Part shown: one piece after another, positions 27,001 to 35,588 of the stretch
How positions within the stretch are numbered: position 1 is the stretch's first letter
Layout: every line of letters begins with the position of its first letter
Source of the DNA: a bacterium
GTDB lineage: Bacteria; Bacteroidota; Ignavibacteria; Kapaibacteriales; UBA7675
Direction of reading: 5' to 3'
Length of the DNA stretch: 64,000 bases
Assembly: GCA_030430495.1 (NCBI GenBank)
Contig: JAUIKM010000023.1
Coordinates: 26,388 to 90,387 of the forward strand
Made by a program: the position numbers and the translations under genes
Notes under the pieces: generated by a model
Told to the model about the DNA's origin: nothing
Seen by the model: only the letters and a program-made list of their open reading frames with translations
Database searches by the model: none

Positions 27001-27177
27001 ATGGCAACAAATAATCAGGAAAAACGGCCAATTGCCGGAGGCGCTCCGCCTGACCCGGCCAAAGGTCCGCATGGAATCGGCGGTTTAATGTGGCTGCCTC
27101 TTATATTCACTGCCTATCTCAGCTTCTCCAAACGCGTTAAAAATACCTTTGGGCGGGTCTTCGTCAGATCCACCTGA
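27001..27177 (+). pseudogene. 58-codon internally deleted DUF2569 remnant
   Basis: An intact short frame, ATG at 27001 to TGA at 27177, preceded by AAGGAAAT. It encodes a hydrophilic leader, then GPHGIGGLMWLPLIF, which is the DUF2569 N-terminal motif. This joins directly to YLSFSKRVKNTFGRVF, the DUF2569 C-terminal tag. Everything between (normally about 110 residues and most of four helices) is missing, yet the reading frame is kept. Either a decayed gene whose deletion happened to be in frame, or a micro-protein with a single hydrophobic segment. The good ribosome binding site leaves both open. Confidence 0.75.
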
Positions 27178-27212
27178 GCAAGCCTTTTAAAACCATTTTT
27201 GTTCGTTGTTTA

Positions 27213-27992
27213 ATGACAAACTCGACGTCCTGGAATCCGTCCCTGTACCTGCAGTTTGAAGATCATCGTCTGCGGCCGGCCCTCGATCTGCTGAACCGCC
27301 TTCCACTGCAACACGCGGAGGCAGTCTGCGATCTCGGCTGCGGCGCCGGCAACGTCATGCCGTTTCTGGCGCGGCGCTGGCCGCAGGCGCGGATTCTCGG
27401 AATTGATAACTCAGCCGAGATGCTGCAGCGCGCGCGGCGTGAATACCCGCGGTTCGACTTCCAGGAACACGACGCCGCCGAGTGGCGGGCGCAAACGCCC
27501 GCGGACGTCATCTTTTCCAATGCGGCGCTGCACTGGTTGACCGATCACCGCCAATTGTTCCCTCGACTGCTGAAGCAGCTTAAACCCGGCGGCTGCCTGG
27601 CCGTGCAAATGCCCGCCAACTTCAACGCGGCATCGCACACGTTGATTCGCGCCGTACTCGATGACCTGCGGCTCTGGAATGAAGAACTGCGTCGCGCACT
27701 AAACTCGGTGGGCATTCTCGATGCGGCGGACTACTACGATATTCTTGCGCCACGGACCGGCTCACTGGATATCTGGCAAACCGAATATGTGCAGGCCTTG
27801 GATGGCGAAGACCCGGTGTTTAACTGGGTGCGCGCCTCGGCTCTGCGTCCCGTGTTTAACTGCCTTGCGCCCGTGCAGTTCAGCGCGTTCATCGATGAAT
27901 ACAAGCGGCGTTTGTCCGATGTTTACCCGCGTCGCGATGACGGGAGTGTGCTCTTTCCATTTAAACGTCTGTTCATCGTGGGCCGGATCTGA
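27213..27992 (+). CDS. tam: Trans-aconitate 2-methyltransferase-like SAM methyltransferase
   Basis: 259 residues. SAM-binding motif I is AVCDLGCGAGNV (about residues 37-48), followed by the acidic LGIDNSAEML, ADVIFSNAALHWL and the post-motif KPGGCLAVQMP. WNPSLYLQFEDHRLRPALDLL at the N-terminus and the W-rich C-terminal half match Tam proteins, which methylate trans-aconitate in the cytosol to relieve aconitase inhibition. Length is as expected (about 255). It begins 35 bp after the DUF2569 remnant. Substrate assignment rests on family resemblance. Confidence 0.85.
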   Translation: MTNSTSWNPSLYLQFEDHRLRPALDLLNRLPLQHAEAVCDLGCGAGNVMPFLARRWPQARILGIDNSAEMLQRARREYPRFDFQEHDAAEWRAQTPADVIFSNAALHWLTDHRQLFPRLLKQLKPGGCLAVQMPANFNAASHTLIRAVLDDLRLWNEELRRALNSVGILDAADYYDILAPRTGSLDIWQTEYVQALDGEDPVFNWVRASALRPVFNCLAPVQFSAFIDEYKRRLSDVYPRRDDGSVLFPFKRLFIVGRI

Positions 27993-28433
27993 CGCGAGCG
28001 TGAGTCGCCTGTTTCTGTCGTGGACAGTGAAGGAAGTTGCTTCAGGCCCGACAACCGGTAAAAACCGGTCAAGGTTATCGCCGCGAAACTCCACGAACTG
28101 CCCGCCGCAAGACCGTCTGTGTATTCGGGGCTGATCGCCCGTTGACAAACAAGAGGAAAAACAAGCCGCAGGCGGAACGGAGAGAAGCCGCACGGCGAAG
28201 TGCTCAAGCCGAAGGTCCAACAGGTGCAAGTCGGCGCTCAGCCCCCGAGTCAGTCACAGAGTCCCGCCACGGAGTCATTCAGTCCGCCGCTGCGGATGCC
28301 GAATGCGAAACGTTAAGCGCCTGAGTTCGGTGTCGCCAAAAATTGCCTTGTAGTGTTGCGTTTGCCGCGATAATTTCGGCGCAGCAACGTGAGTGAGAAT
28401 TTCATTATCGTGTTAAGTTCAGAGGACCAGAAG
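27993..28433. other. Intergenic stretch with dispersed repeat copy
   Basis: 441 bp without a credible gene. It holds repeat copy 4 at 28143-28205 and the upstream region of the DUF2235 gene. Confidence 0.5.
28143..28205 (-). repeat. Dispersed TTGTTTGTC repeat, copy 4 (reverse)
   Basis: On the minus strand: GAGCACTTCGCCG, then TGCGGCTTG, a T-rich run and CTCTTGTTTGTCA. The middle is longer than in other copies. Confidence 0.6.
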
Positions 28434-29453
28434 ATGAAACACATAGCTATTTTTGCCGACGGAACCTGGAATTCGCCGGAGACCGCGCGGCCGACCAATG
28501 TCCTGATGACCGCCCGCGCCGTAGCGCCCGAAAACAATGCGGGAGTTAACCAGGTCGCTTTTTACGACTGGGGCGTCGGCAGCGACGGCAAACGCGTGGT
28601 CGGCGGTTTGACGGGGGAAGGTATCGACAAAAACATCATGGACTGTTATCGCTTCCTGGTGCACAACTACGAGGAAGGCGATAAACTGTACTTTTTTGGT
28701 TTCAGCCGCGGTGCGTACACCGTGCGTTCGCTGGGCGGTTTTATCCGCAACTGTGGTTTGTTAAAACGCGAGTCCGCCGGCGAAATTCCGCGCGCCTATG
28801 AATTCTATCGCAAGCGCGGTAAAAACTACCATCCGGATTCGGTTAAAGGCAAGGCGCTGCGCGCAAAGTACGCCGTGGCGGATATCACGCCGATTGAGTT
28901 TATCGGCGTCTGGGACACGGTCGGTTCACTGGGAATTCCCGTGCCGTTCTGGGGCACGCTGGGAGAAGCAGAATTCCTGTTTCACGACACGCAGCCGAGC
29001 CGGATTGTTAAACACGCGCGCCACGCGCTGTCAATTGATGAAGACAGGGAAGACTTTGCCGAGACATCATGGGACCACAAACCCGGCCTCGATGTTAAAC
29101 AAGTCTGGTTTGCCGGCGTGCACTCGGACATCGGCGGCGGATACCCGGAAGACGGTCTGTGCGCCTGCGCGGCCGACTGGATGATGAAAGAAGCCGAGAA
29201 GTTTGAGTTTAAGTTTTCCGACTACCTGGCCAATCTGATTAAACCCGATCCGCACGACAAAATCCACAAAGCGCGCACGGGCATGTTTCACCTGCGGCCG
29301 GAGAATGTGCGCACAATCCGGGGGCCGCTGCACAGCTCCGTTAAACAGCGCTGGGATGCCGACACGCAGGGCTACCGCAAAAAGAGCAAGGCAATGCGCA
29401 AGTTGTTGCAGTCCGTCGGAAATGACTGGTCGAAAATTGAAGTCGTGGATTGA
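28434..29453 (+). CDS. DUF2235 alpha/beta-hydrolase (Tle1-like phospholipase family)
   Basis: 339 residues from the ATG at 28434 (MKHIAIFADGTWN). The AGAGGA ribosome binding site 8 bp upstream decides against the earlier in-frame start. DUF2235 hallmarks: FADGTWN at the N-terminus, nucleophile elbow FGFSRGAYTVRSL near residue 95, GVWDTVGSLGIP with the acid, and the catalytic His in GVHSDIGGGY. The family includes type VI secretion phospholipase effectors, but also many stand-alone cytosolic hydrolases. No VgrG, PAAR, immunity or T6SS gene is nearby and there is no signal peptide, so a housekeeping or stress hydrolase is more likely. Rich in TTAA tetramers. Confidence 0.85.
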   Translation: MKHIAIFADGTWNSPETARPTNVLMTARAVAPENNAGVNQVAFYDWGVGSDGKRVVGGLTGEGIDKNIMDCYRFLVHNYEEGDKLYFFGFSRGAYTVRSLGGFIRNCGLLKRESAGEIPRAYEFYRKRGKNYHPDSVKGKALRAKYAVADITPIEFIGVWDTVGSLGIPVPFWGTLGEAEFLFHDTQPSRIVKHARHALSIDEDREDFAETSWDHKPGLDVKQVWFAGVHSDIGGGYPEDGLCACAADWMMKEAEKFEFKFSDYLANLIKPDPHDKIHKARTGMFHLRPENVRTIRGPLHSSVKQRWDADTQGYRKKSKAMRKLLQSVGNDWSKIEVVD

Positions 29454-29505
29454 CCGCGCCGCGGCGCTGGAATGTTAAAAGAGGAGAGGGAGAAGACGCC
29501 GGTTG

Positions 29506-30345
29506 TCAGCCCGCTGCAGGAACAGGCGCTTCAGGCGGGCGGAACTTCAGGTGATGCGCCGTCGGGACAATCAGCGGCGTGTTGCCGTGCGGATGCGTCC
29601 GGACGTCGACCTCCAGGCCGAAGGCCGCGCCGATGTGCTCCGGCGTAAGGACCCGTCCAGCGCTGCCGCACGCCAGAACTCTGCCGCTGTTTAACAGGCA
29701 GATACGGTCCGCGCATTGCGCCGCCATGTTGAGGTCGTGCATGATAATAACCACGCCCAGGCCCTGTGCGTCCGCCAGCCAGCGAACGAGCTGAAGCATC
29801 AGGTGCTGCTGTTTAATATCGAGATTGGAGGTCGGCTCGTCGAGCAGGAGGAAACGACCGCGCATGTCTCCGGTGTTATCGCAGCGCAATTGCGCCAGTG
29901 CGCGCGCCAGGTGAATGCGCTGTTGCTCGCCGCCGGACAGCGTTAAAAAGTCGCGTTCCGCCAGCTGCGCCGCATCCACGAGTTCCAGCAGTTTGTAAGC
30001 CGCTTCCGCATCGCCTTGTGTGGCGCGGCCCGCGTGCAGCGGCAGTCGACCCAGCATGACGACGTCGACGGCGGCGAAGGAAAATCCGAGTTTGGGATTC
30101 TGCGTCATGACGGCGCGCAGTTGGGCCAGCTCGGCCGCTTTCCAGGCGCGCAATGGGCGATCGTTAAACACTATCTCGCCGGAGTCGGGCCTGAGGTCGC
30201 CGCAGATCAGCCGCATCAATGTTGTTTTACCTGCGCCGTTGCAGCCCATCAGCGCACAGACTTCGCCCGCGCTTATATCGAGCGAGACGTCCTCCAGAAT
30301 GGCGCGTTTGCCGTGCGCAAAATTCAGGTGTTGGACGCTGATCAC
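29506..30345 (-). CDS. hmuV: Haem ABC transporter ATP-binding protein HmuV
   Basis: 279 residues. The GTG at 30345 overlaps the HmuU stop as GTGA and has GGAG six bases upstream, so it is preferred over an ATG at 30384. Walker A GCNGAGKTT (about 34-42), Q-loop MTQNP, signature LSGGEQQR, Walker B LLLDEPTSNLD and switch His IIMHD are all present. It energises haem import across the inner membrane with HmuU and HmuT. Last gene of the haem operon. Translational coupling to hmuU is clear from the overlap. Confidence 0.93.
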   Translation of the reverse strand: MISVQHLNFAHGKRAILEDVSLDISAGEVCALMGCNGAGKTTLMRLICGDLRPDSGEIVFNDRPLRAWKAAELAQLRAVMTQNPKLGFSFAAVDVVMLGRLPLHAGRATQGDAEAAYKLLELVDAAQLAERDFLTLSGGEQQRIHLARALAQLRCDNTGDMRGRFLLLDEPTSNLDIKQQHLMLQLVRWLADAQGLGVVIIMHDLNMAAQCADRICLLNSGRVLACGSAGRVLTPEHIGAAFGLEVDVRTHPHGNTPLIVPTAHHLKFRPPEAPVPAAG

Positions 30346-31433
30346 ATCAGGCTCCGGTTGCGTTTGAAGCGCAAAAGCAGCCACAGGAAAAAGGGACCGC
30401 CGATGGCCGATGTTAATATTCCCACCGGTATCTCCGCCGGCGCGGCGACAAGGCGCGCCGCCAGATCCGAGACCAACAACAAAATGCCGCCGCTCAGCAT
30501 CGAGAGTGGAATGACGCGCTGGTGATGCGAGCCGACAAGCAGCCGCACGATATGCGGAACCACCAGGCCGATGAATCCGATCACACCCGCCAGCGAGACC
30601 GCCGTGCCGACGATGATCGCCGTTAAAAATGTGATGTGAAATTTGGCGCGCTCCACGTTAAAGCCGAGGTGCCGCCCCTCGCGTTCACCCAGCATCATGG
30701 CGTCCAGCACGCTTGAATAGCGCGTTAAGGCCGCCAGGGCGGGCAGGATAAACAGCGCCGCGATGCCGATCGATTTCCAGCCCGCACCGGCGATATTGCC
30801 GAGCAGCCAGAACGTCACCGTGCGCAGTTCGTCGTCGTCCGCCACAAACATCATTAAACCAATAAATGCCGCGGCCATGGCGTTGATCGCGATGCCGCCC
30901 AGAATCATGATTGTGACGGACGTTTCATTGTTGCGCGTCGAAATGCGGAAGACCAGCCAGGTGGCCGCCAGGCCGCCCAGGAAAGCCGCCGCCGGCGTTA
31001 AAAACATCGTCAGGGTTCCGGCGGTCGCTCCGAACAGTCCGCCGCCGATAACAATGAAAAAAACCGCGCCGCAGGCCGCGCCGTTGCTGATGCCGATCAG
31101 CGCCGGGTCCGCCAGCGGATTGCGGAACAATCCCTGAATTGCCGCGCCGGAAGCCGCCAGACCCGCCCCGAGCAGAATGCTGAACAGCGTGCGCGGCAGG
31201 CGAATTAACACGACAATTGATTCCTGCGCGGCGCTGAACTCCCAGGGGAGTTTAAGTCCGATCTGCGCCGCCAGGATGGACAGCAGTTCCTGCGGCGAGA
31301 GTCCGACAGCGCCGAAGGAAATCGAAGCCGGCGCCAGGGCAACAAGCGCAAACAGCAGCATCGCAAGCAGTTGTGAATGCGATGCGCTGCGACCTTCGCC
31401 TTTGTTTAATATGGCGGCGGCCAGACTGTTCAT
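30342..31433 (-). CDS. hmuU: Haem ABC transporter permease HmuU (FecCD family)
   Basis: 363 residues from the ATG at 31433, which overlaps the HmuT stop by 4 bp. FecCD/BtuC-type permease with about 10 helices: LIRLPRTLFSILLGAGLAASGAAIQGLFRNPLADPALIGISNGAACGA-type core near residues 75-120, ILGGIAINA, and the coupling region GFIGLVVPHIVRLLVGSHHQRVIPLS near 275-300. It forms a homodimeric channel with two HmuV subunits. The start is supported by the ATGA overlap; the open frame upstream to 31724 is antisense-like noise inside hmuT. Confidence 0.93.
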   Translation of the reverse strand: MNSLAAAILNKGEGRSASHSQLLAMLLFALVALAPASISFGAVGLSPQELLSILAAQIGLKLPWEFSAAQESIVVLIRLPRTLFSILLGAGLAASGAAIQGLFRNPLADPALIGISNGAACGAVFFIVIGGGLFGATAGTLTMFLTPAAAFLGGLAATWLVFRISTRNNETSVTIMILGGIAINAMAAAFIGLMMFVADDDELRTVTFWLLGNIAGAGWKSIGIAALFILPALAALTRYSSVLDAMMLGEREGRHLGFNVERAKFHITFLTAIIVGTAVSLAGVIGFIGLVVPHIVRLLVGSHHQRVIPLSMLSGGILLLVSDLAARLVAAPAEIPVGILTSAIGGPFFLWLLLRFKRNRSLM

Positions 31434-32362
31434 CGATCGGCCTCCGCGTCGCCGTAGTGCAGCCCGCGCACAAGTTCGATCATGGCCTTGCCGAGGCGCG
31501 GTCCGAAGCCGAGAAGGAGCAGATCGTCCATGACGACAAAGTTGGCGTTTTGACCCGCGGGCGTCTGCGCAATGCCGGGGATGTTTAACAGGCCTTCCGC
31601 GCCGCCCACGCTCGCCAGGCCGGACGTCGTCAGTACAAGCACGTCGGGCGAGCGACCGATTATCGCTTCGGCCCCGACGGGTTTCCAGCCGTCGATGTCG
31701 TGCGCGACGTTGTCGGCCATGCACCAGTTTAACATAAAGTCGATCGGCGTGTTCGCGCCGCCGGCGTTGAGTACTTTGGCGCCGCGCAGGTAGAGCATCA
31801 ATGCCTTCTGCCGCGTTGTTGCGTCTTTTAACAGTTCGCGCGCGTGGGCCAGATCGCGGTCCAGCGTGCTGATCAGCGCGTCTCCGCGTGTTTTGCGGTT
31901 TAGTGCGGCCGCAAGCAGCGTGATTTTGTGTTTCGCGCCCGGAATGTCGAACTCTTCCGGCACGCGCAAAACGGGGATGCCCGTTGCGCGCAACTGGTCA
32001 AAAATGTACTCGGGGCCGGCCAGGTCGGAAATGATGATGAGCGTCGGGTTAAACGACAGAATGCCTTCCGTCGCAAGCGCGCGCCAGTAGCCGACTTTGG
32101 GCAGCTTCTCCAGCGATTCGGGCCAGGTGCTCGAAATGTCGGTAGCCACGATGTTGTCGGCATAACCCAGCGCGCAGACGATTTCCGTCACCGGACCGCC
32201 CAGAGACACAATCCGCGAGCGATCCGCAATCTCGACCTTGTGACCGTCCGCATCCACCACCGTCACGGCGTCGCCGGTCTCGGCTCGCAGCTTCGGTCCC
32301 ATCGACAAACACAAGAGCAGCAGCGCGAGAAGCAGGGACGTTGTGTTAACGGACTTAAACAT
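31430..32362 (-). CDS. hmuT: Periplasmic haem-binding protein HmuT
   Basis: 310 residues from the ATG at 32362 (MFKSVNTTS), with a signal peptide ending near LRAE. Class III (BtuF-like) binding protein: ADRSRIVSLGGPVTEIVCALG, then VGYWRALATEGILSFNPTLII, where the Tyr after VG is the usual haem-iron ligand position in HmuT/PhuT proteins. The C-terminal lobe includes a VLVLTTSGLASVGG segment. The start overlaps the end of hmuS by 8 bp and the stop overlaps hmuU by 4 bp, so hmuS-T-U-V are translationally linked. Confidence 0.92.
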   Translation of the reverse strand: MFKSVNTTSLLLALLLLCLSMGPKLRAETGDAVTVVDADGHKVEIADRSRIVSLGGPVTEIVCALGYADNIVATDISSTWPESLEKLPKVGYWRALATEGILSFNPTLIIISDLAGPEYIFDQLRATGIPVLRVPEEFDIPGAKHKITLLAAALNRKTRGDALISTLDRDLAHARELLKDATTRQKALMLYLRGAKVLNAGGANTPIDFMLNWCMADNVAHDIDGWKPVGAEAIIGRSPDVLVLTTSGLASVGGAEGLLNIPGIAQTPAGQNANFVVMDDLLLLGFGPRLGKAMIELVRGLHYGDAEADR

Positions 32363-33407
32363 TAGTGTCTTCCTCCCATGCGCCGTACTTGCTCGCCAGT
32401 ACATCGCGCCACTCGCTCAGTTCGGGAATGCCGGGTTTGCGTTTGCCGAAGAGTTGTAGCACCATGTCGCCCTTGTCGTTAAATACTTCCAGCGAATGAA
32501 TCATGCCGTCGCGGCTCGGTTTGCGCACGTACCAGGTTTCGTGCAGGTTTGCGCTGTTAACATGCAGGTTGAATCCGGGGTCCATCACGTTGAACCAGCC
32601 GTTGAATTCGGCCGTTTTGTTCACCGTGCCGGAGAAAATTTGCAGGATGCCGCCGTTGCCCACAAATGCCATGATCGGCGTCTGTGTTTCGGCTGCGGCG
32701 CCAATAATATCTGTGAAAGAGTTGAGCGGAACGCGGCGCGCCCAGTCCGGTCCGGCTGTACGCAGGGCCTGCGTGCGCGGCAACCCGTGCTTTTTTAACA
32801 TCCCGAAAAACTCGTGTGTGTCCTGCAGGGCGGTCCAGTCCTGCCGGAATTGCTCCACATTGACGTCGTTGTTGTCGGCCGCGCGTTTAACTTCCTGTGG
32901 CGTCGGATTGACCGCGGTCTGGTCGTCCGACATCAGGTCCTGTTCCAGCTGCTCAAAGGCTTCGCGATTGGAGTCCGAACCGAGGTACACCTTGTGGAGT
33001 GCTTTTCCATGTTTGTCAAAGATCTGGAAGCTGATCAGTTCGCCGCGCGCCGTGGAGCGTCGCTCCGTGTAGAGACTATGCCAGGCGGAAGGGAAGAGGC
33101 GCAGGTCGATTTCGCTGCCGAGTACCAGCCCGTGGTCGGCGTTCAGGTGAATGTTTTTGTATTCGCCGCGCACCTCGTGCACAACGTCGTCATTGCGCGT
33201 CAAAGCCATCACGCGCCCCAGTTCGCCCAGGCGCGGAATGAACGTTTTCCAGTCGGCTTTGAGGCGTTTAACATTGTCGCCGCAATCGGTCGACAGCAGA
33301 GTCTCCTCGCTCACGCCAAGTTGTTCTGCGGCATCGCGGATACGCGGCGCTTTGGCGCTGCCGCGCAATTCCTGCCATTGTTCGCGAATTGAATCTACGG
33401 AAGTCAT
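32355..33407 (-). CDS. hmuS: Haem-handling/degrading protein HmuS (HemS/ChuS family)
   Basis: 350 residues from the ATG at 33407 (MTSVDSIREQW). Length fits HemS (about 345). It has two structural repeats: residues about 8-165 and 185-345. His198 (DTHEFFGML) and Arg103 (EIDLRLF) sit where HemS has its haem ligand His196 and partner Arg102. The repeat signature VGNGGILQIFSG has Phe where the family often has His (IQIH), a small deviation. It acts in the cytosol, binding or cleaving imported haem to release iron. Followed by hmuT with an 8 bp overlap. Confidence 0.92.
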   Translation of the reverse strand: MTSVDSIREQWQELRGSAKAPRIRDAAEQLGVSEETLLSTDCGDNVKRLKADWKTFIPRLGELGRVMALTRNDDVVHEVRGEYKNIHLNADHGLVLGSEIDLRLFPSAWHSLYTERRSTARGELISFQIFDKHGKALHKVYLGSDSNREAFEQLEQDLMSDDQTAVNPTPQEVKRAADNNDVNVEQFRQDWTALQDTHEFFGMLKKHGLPRTQALRTAGPDWARRVPLNSFTDIIGAAAETQTPIMAFVGNGGILQIFSGTVNKTAEFNGWFNVMDPGFNLHVNSANLHETWYVRKPSRDGMIHSLEVFNDKGDMVLQLFGKRKPGIPELSEWRDVLASKYGAWEEDTNV

Positions 33408-33561
33408 TGTATTGCCTGTCAGTTGTTTAATGAAAAGGATGTTCTTCGGCGTTCGCCGCCGCGGCATCAGCCGCAAGATAATAAAGTGGCGGCAGGAGAA
33501 CGGGTCTCTCGATGCTTTCGCTCCCCCGCCGCCGCGTGATCACCGCCGTCACGTCGATGAG

Positions 33562-34833
33562 TTAGTGGATTTGAAGAGTTGCCATAAGCGTTGTTCCATC
33601 CAGCCGCAGCTGAACCGCATACTGTCCCGCCGCCAGTCCGGCCACATTCAGCGGGAGCTGATGCATGCCCGTTCCGGCGTTAACATTTTCCCGCAGCACG
33701 ATGTGTCCGTTCAGGTCTACGATGCGCAGTTGTGCGCTTTTGATGTGCCGGTTAATCGCATAACTCAGTGTGCATGCGCCGTCCCTTACCGGTGCGGGGA
33801 AGAGCGCCATGCTGCCGAAAAGCTCGCCGTCCCGTTCCGCAACATCCGTCGACAGCGGTTCACCGACTTCAAAGCCGACCTTGCCGTCCGCGCCGCCGCC
33901 GAATTCCGTGAAGTAGACTTTGTAAATGCCGCCCTTGTGTGCCTGCACAAAATAGGCCACGCTCTCATTTATCACATATGTGTTGGTCGAGAAGGAAAAC
34001 TCTTTCCAGTCGTGACCAATAATGTTAATATCCTCGCTCAGCGTCATGTCCTGGCTGTAGCTGACCGTCAGCGGGTCGACGTCGTCGGCCTGGGCGCACA
34101 ACACGCCGATATTGCTGCGCACGCCGGACACGACGTAGGGGACGTCGCCGTTTTCGCCCACGTAGGCGATGTAACGTCCAAATACGATGTCCCAATCGGT
34201 GCTGAGCGGTTCGCGGTCGATCGCCGTATGTGAATCGAGCGAATAATACGCGAAGTTTTTACCGCTGAATTCACTCTTGGCAATGTCGGCGCTGTGGGCG
34301 TTGCTGCCGTCCAGGTTGGCGTATCTGATCGTGTAAACGCCCGACTTCAGACTCTCGACCATCAGTTTAACATAAGTCGTCGCGTCCAGTTGCAGCACAA
34401 AAATCTCCGTGCCGTCGACGTGGTGCGTAATTGGATTGTATTCGCCCCAGCCCAGCGAGCCGCTGTTCGGGTCGACGCCGAGGTTAAGCGCGCCCGAGCT
34501 CCAGGACGTTTCCGAGTTGTAGGTCTGCTCCCAGTTCGTCGTCATGCCGTTGGTGTCCAGCAGGTCAAAGTTGTCGATGTTAACGCCGAATGCGTGCCAC
34601 ACAACGATGCCCTTGGCGTGGTTAACCAGCACCGAAGCGGCAAAACCTGAAATCTCAAAAGCCAGATCCCAATCGCTTGCGCTCCGGCTTTCAAGGCCGT
34701 TATCCGTTAAACTGAAAAACACGTCGTTCGCGTAGTCCGCTCCCATCGTGATGCTCTGTTCGCCGGCCAGTACGGGCGTTGCCGGAAGCGCACATACACA
34801 AAGCAGTGATAGTAAAGTGCCGCAAAGTTTCAT
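33562..34833 (-). CDS. hmuY: HmuY-family haem-binding protein with C-terminal sorting domain
   Basis: 423 residues. Signal peptide residues 1-23 (cleavage near VLAGEQ). Two related HmuY-like halves: SITMGADYANDVFFSLTDN...SDWDLAFEIS and later AYYSLDSHTA...DWDIVFGRYIAYV...WKEFSFSTNTYVI. The DWD(L/I)xF strand is the HmuY signature. The last 85 residues (LRIVDLNGHIVLREN...GLAAGQYAVQLRLDG) form a Por/type IX-like sorting domain. Such proteins pick haem from host or dissolved haemoproteins and pass it to a TonB receptor. A paralogue with the same architecture is at 41973-43238. Eight TTAA tetramers here, none seen in that paralogue. Confidence 0.85.
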   Translation of the reverse strand: MKLCGTLLSLLCVCALPATPVLAGEQSITMGADYANDVFFSLTDNGLESRSASDWDLAFEISGFAASVLVNHAKGIVVWHAFGVNIDNFDLLDTNGMTTNWEQTYNSETSWSSGALNLGVDPNSGSLGWGEYNPITHHVDGTEIFVLQLDATTYVKLMVESLKSGVYTIRYANLDGSNAHSADIAKSEFSGKNFAYYSLDSHTAIDREPLSTDWDIVFGRYIAYVGENGDVPYVVSGVRSNIGVLCAQADDVDPLTVSYSQDMTLSEDINIIGHDWKEFSFSTNTYVINESVAYFVQAHKGGIYKVYFTEFGGGADGKVGFEVGEPLSTDVAERDGELFGSMALFPAPVRDGACTLSYAINRHIKSAQLRIVDLNGHIVLRENVNAGTGMHQLPLNVAGLAAGQYAVQLRLDGTTLMATLQIH

Positions 34834-35048
34834 CGCTAAACCTATGGTATGATTGCAGTTGAAAGAATCGTGCTCGCAGGTGTCGGCCGCGGTTGAATGC
34901 AGCTTCCGCCTTGTTTGAATTTAAATCTGGATCAAGTCCGGATAACCGGGGCGTTCTCCTGCGATGCAATTTCACCGCGTTCTCGGAAAGGCCCCATGAA
35001 TGTTTTTGTTAACCTCGCCGGTAGAAGGCGAAGAGCGACAGGTCCGTC

Positions 35049-35569
35049 TCAGAGCCGCTGGAATTCAAACGCGGGACTGCCTTTGTCGCCGGTTTCGGGA
35101 TCGTAACAATCCGTAAAACGCAGTTTGTACAGAAAGCCGGCCGCATCGCGGACGATGTAACTGCGGCTGCTGTCGACGATGTAGAGCGACTCCTGCAGAA
35201 TACATGTCTTCCAGTCGTAGCCGATCGCGTCGGGGCGTGCGTTTAACTCCAGCGCCGACGCCGCCTCGCGGCCGATCAGTTCGTACGGAAGATTGTTGAA
35301 CTCCGCCGCGCCAACCAGGCCGGGATTTGACAATGCGCCGTTAACGGAATAGGGCCGCGGCTCCGGCTGGTAAAACACATGGGCGCACTTTGTGAAAACC
35401 AGGTCCCGGCTCTCGCGCGGCGGCTCGTGTTCAAACACCGCTTTGGAATCGAAGTCAAAGCCGATGTAATTGAAGCGTCTTCGGGCAGGCAGCCGCTCAG
35501 GCAGCCGCTCAGGCTGACGAATACGCCGGTGCGCGCGAATCCGAAAAGTATGGAATGAGTGTTAAACAT
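35049..35569 (-). pseudogene. Decayed hmuY-like lipoprotein gene (internal deletion and frameshift)
   Basis: Two frames form one broken gene. The N-terminus starts at 35569 (MFNTHSILFGF...GCLSGCLPEDA), resembling the leader and CMPED of the intact gene at 38395-39411. At about 35476 it jumps, one frame off, into RFNYIGFDF...EHEPPRESRDLVFTK, which matches RFNFVGFEF...HEPPRDSWDFVFTK of the intact copy. It then runs to the normal C-terminus (KLRFTDCYDPETGDKGSPAFEFQRL). About 175 codons in the middle are gone. A 12-bp tandem duplication (CTGAGCGGCTGC twice) lies next to the junction. Position between TonB receptor and hmuY equals that of the intact gene relative to its receptor. Confidence 0.85.
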
Positions 35570-35588
35570 CGTGTTCCAATCCCGCAGG

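Noticed and set aside
28434..29453. DUF2235 hydrolase as a type VI secretion effector
   Set aside because: No VgrG, PAAR, Hcp, adaptor or immunity gene nearby and no secretion signal.
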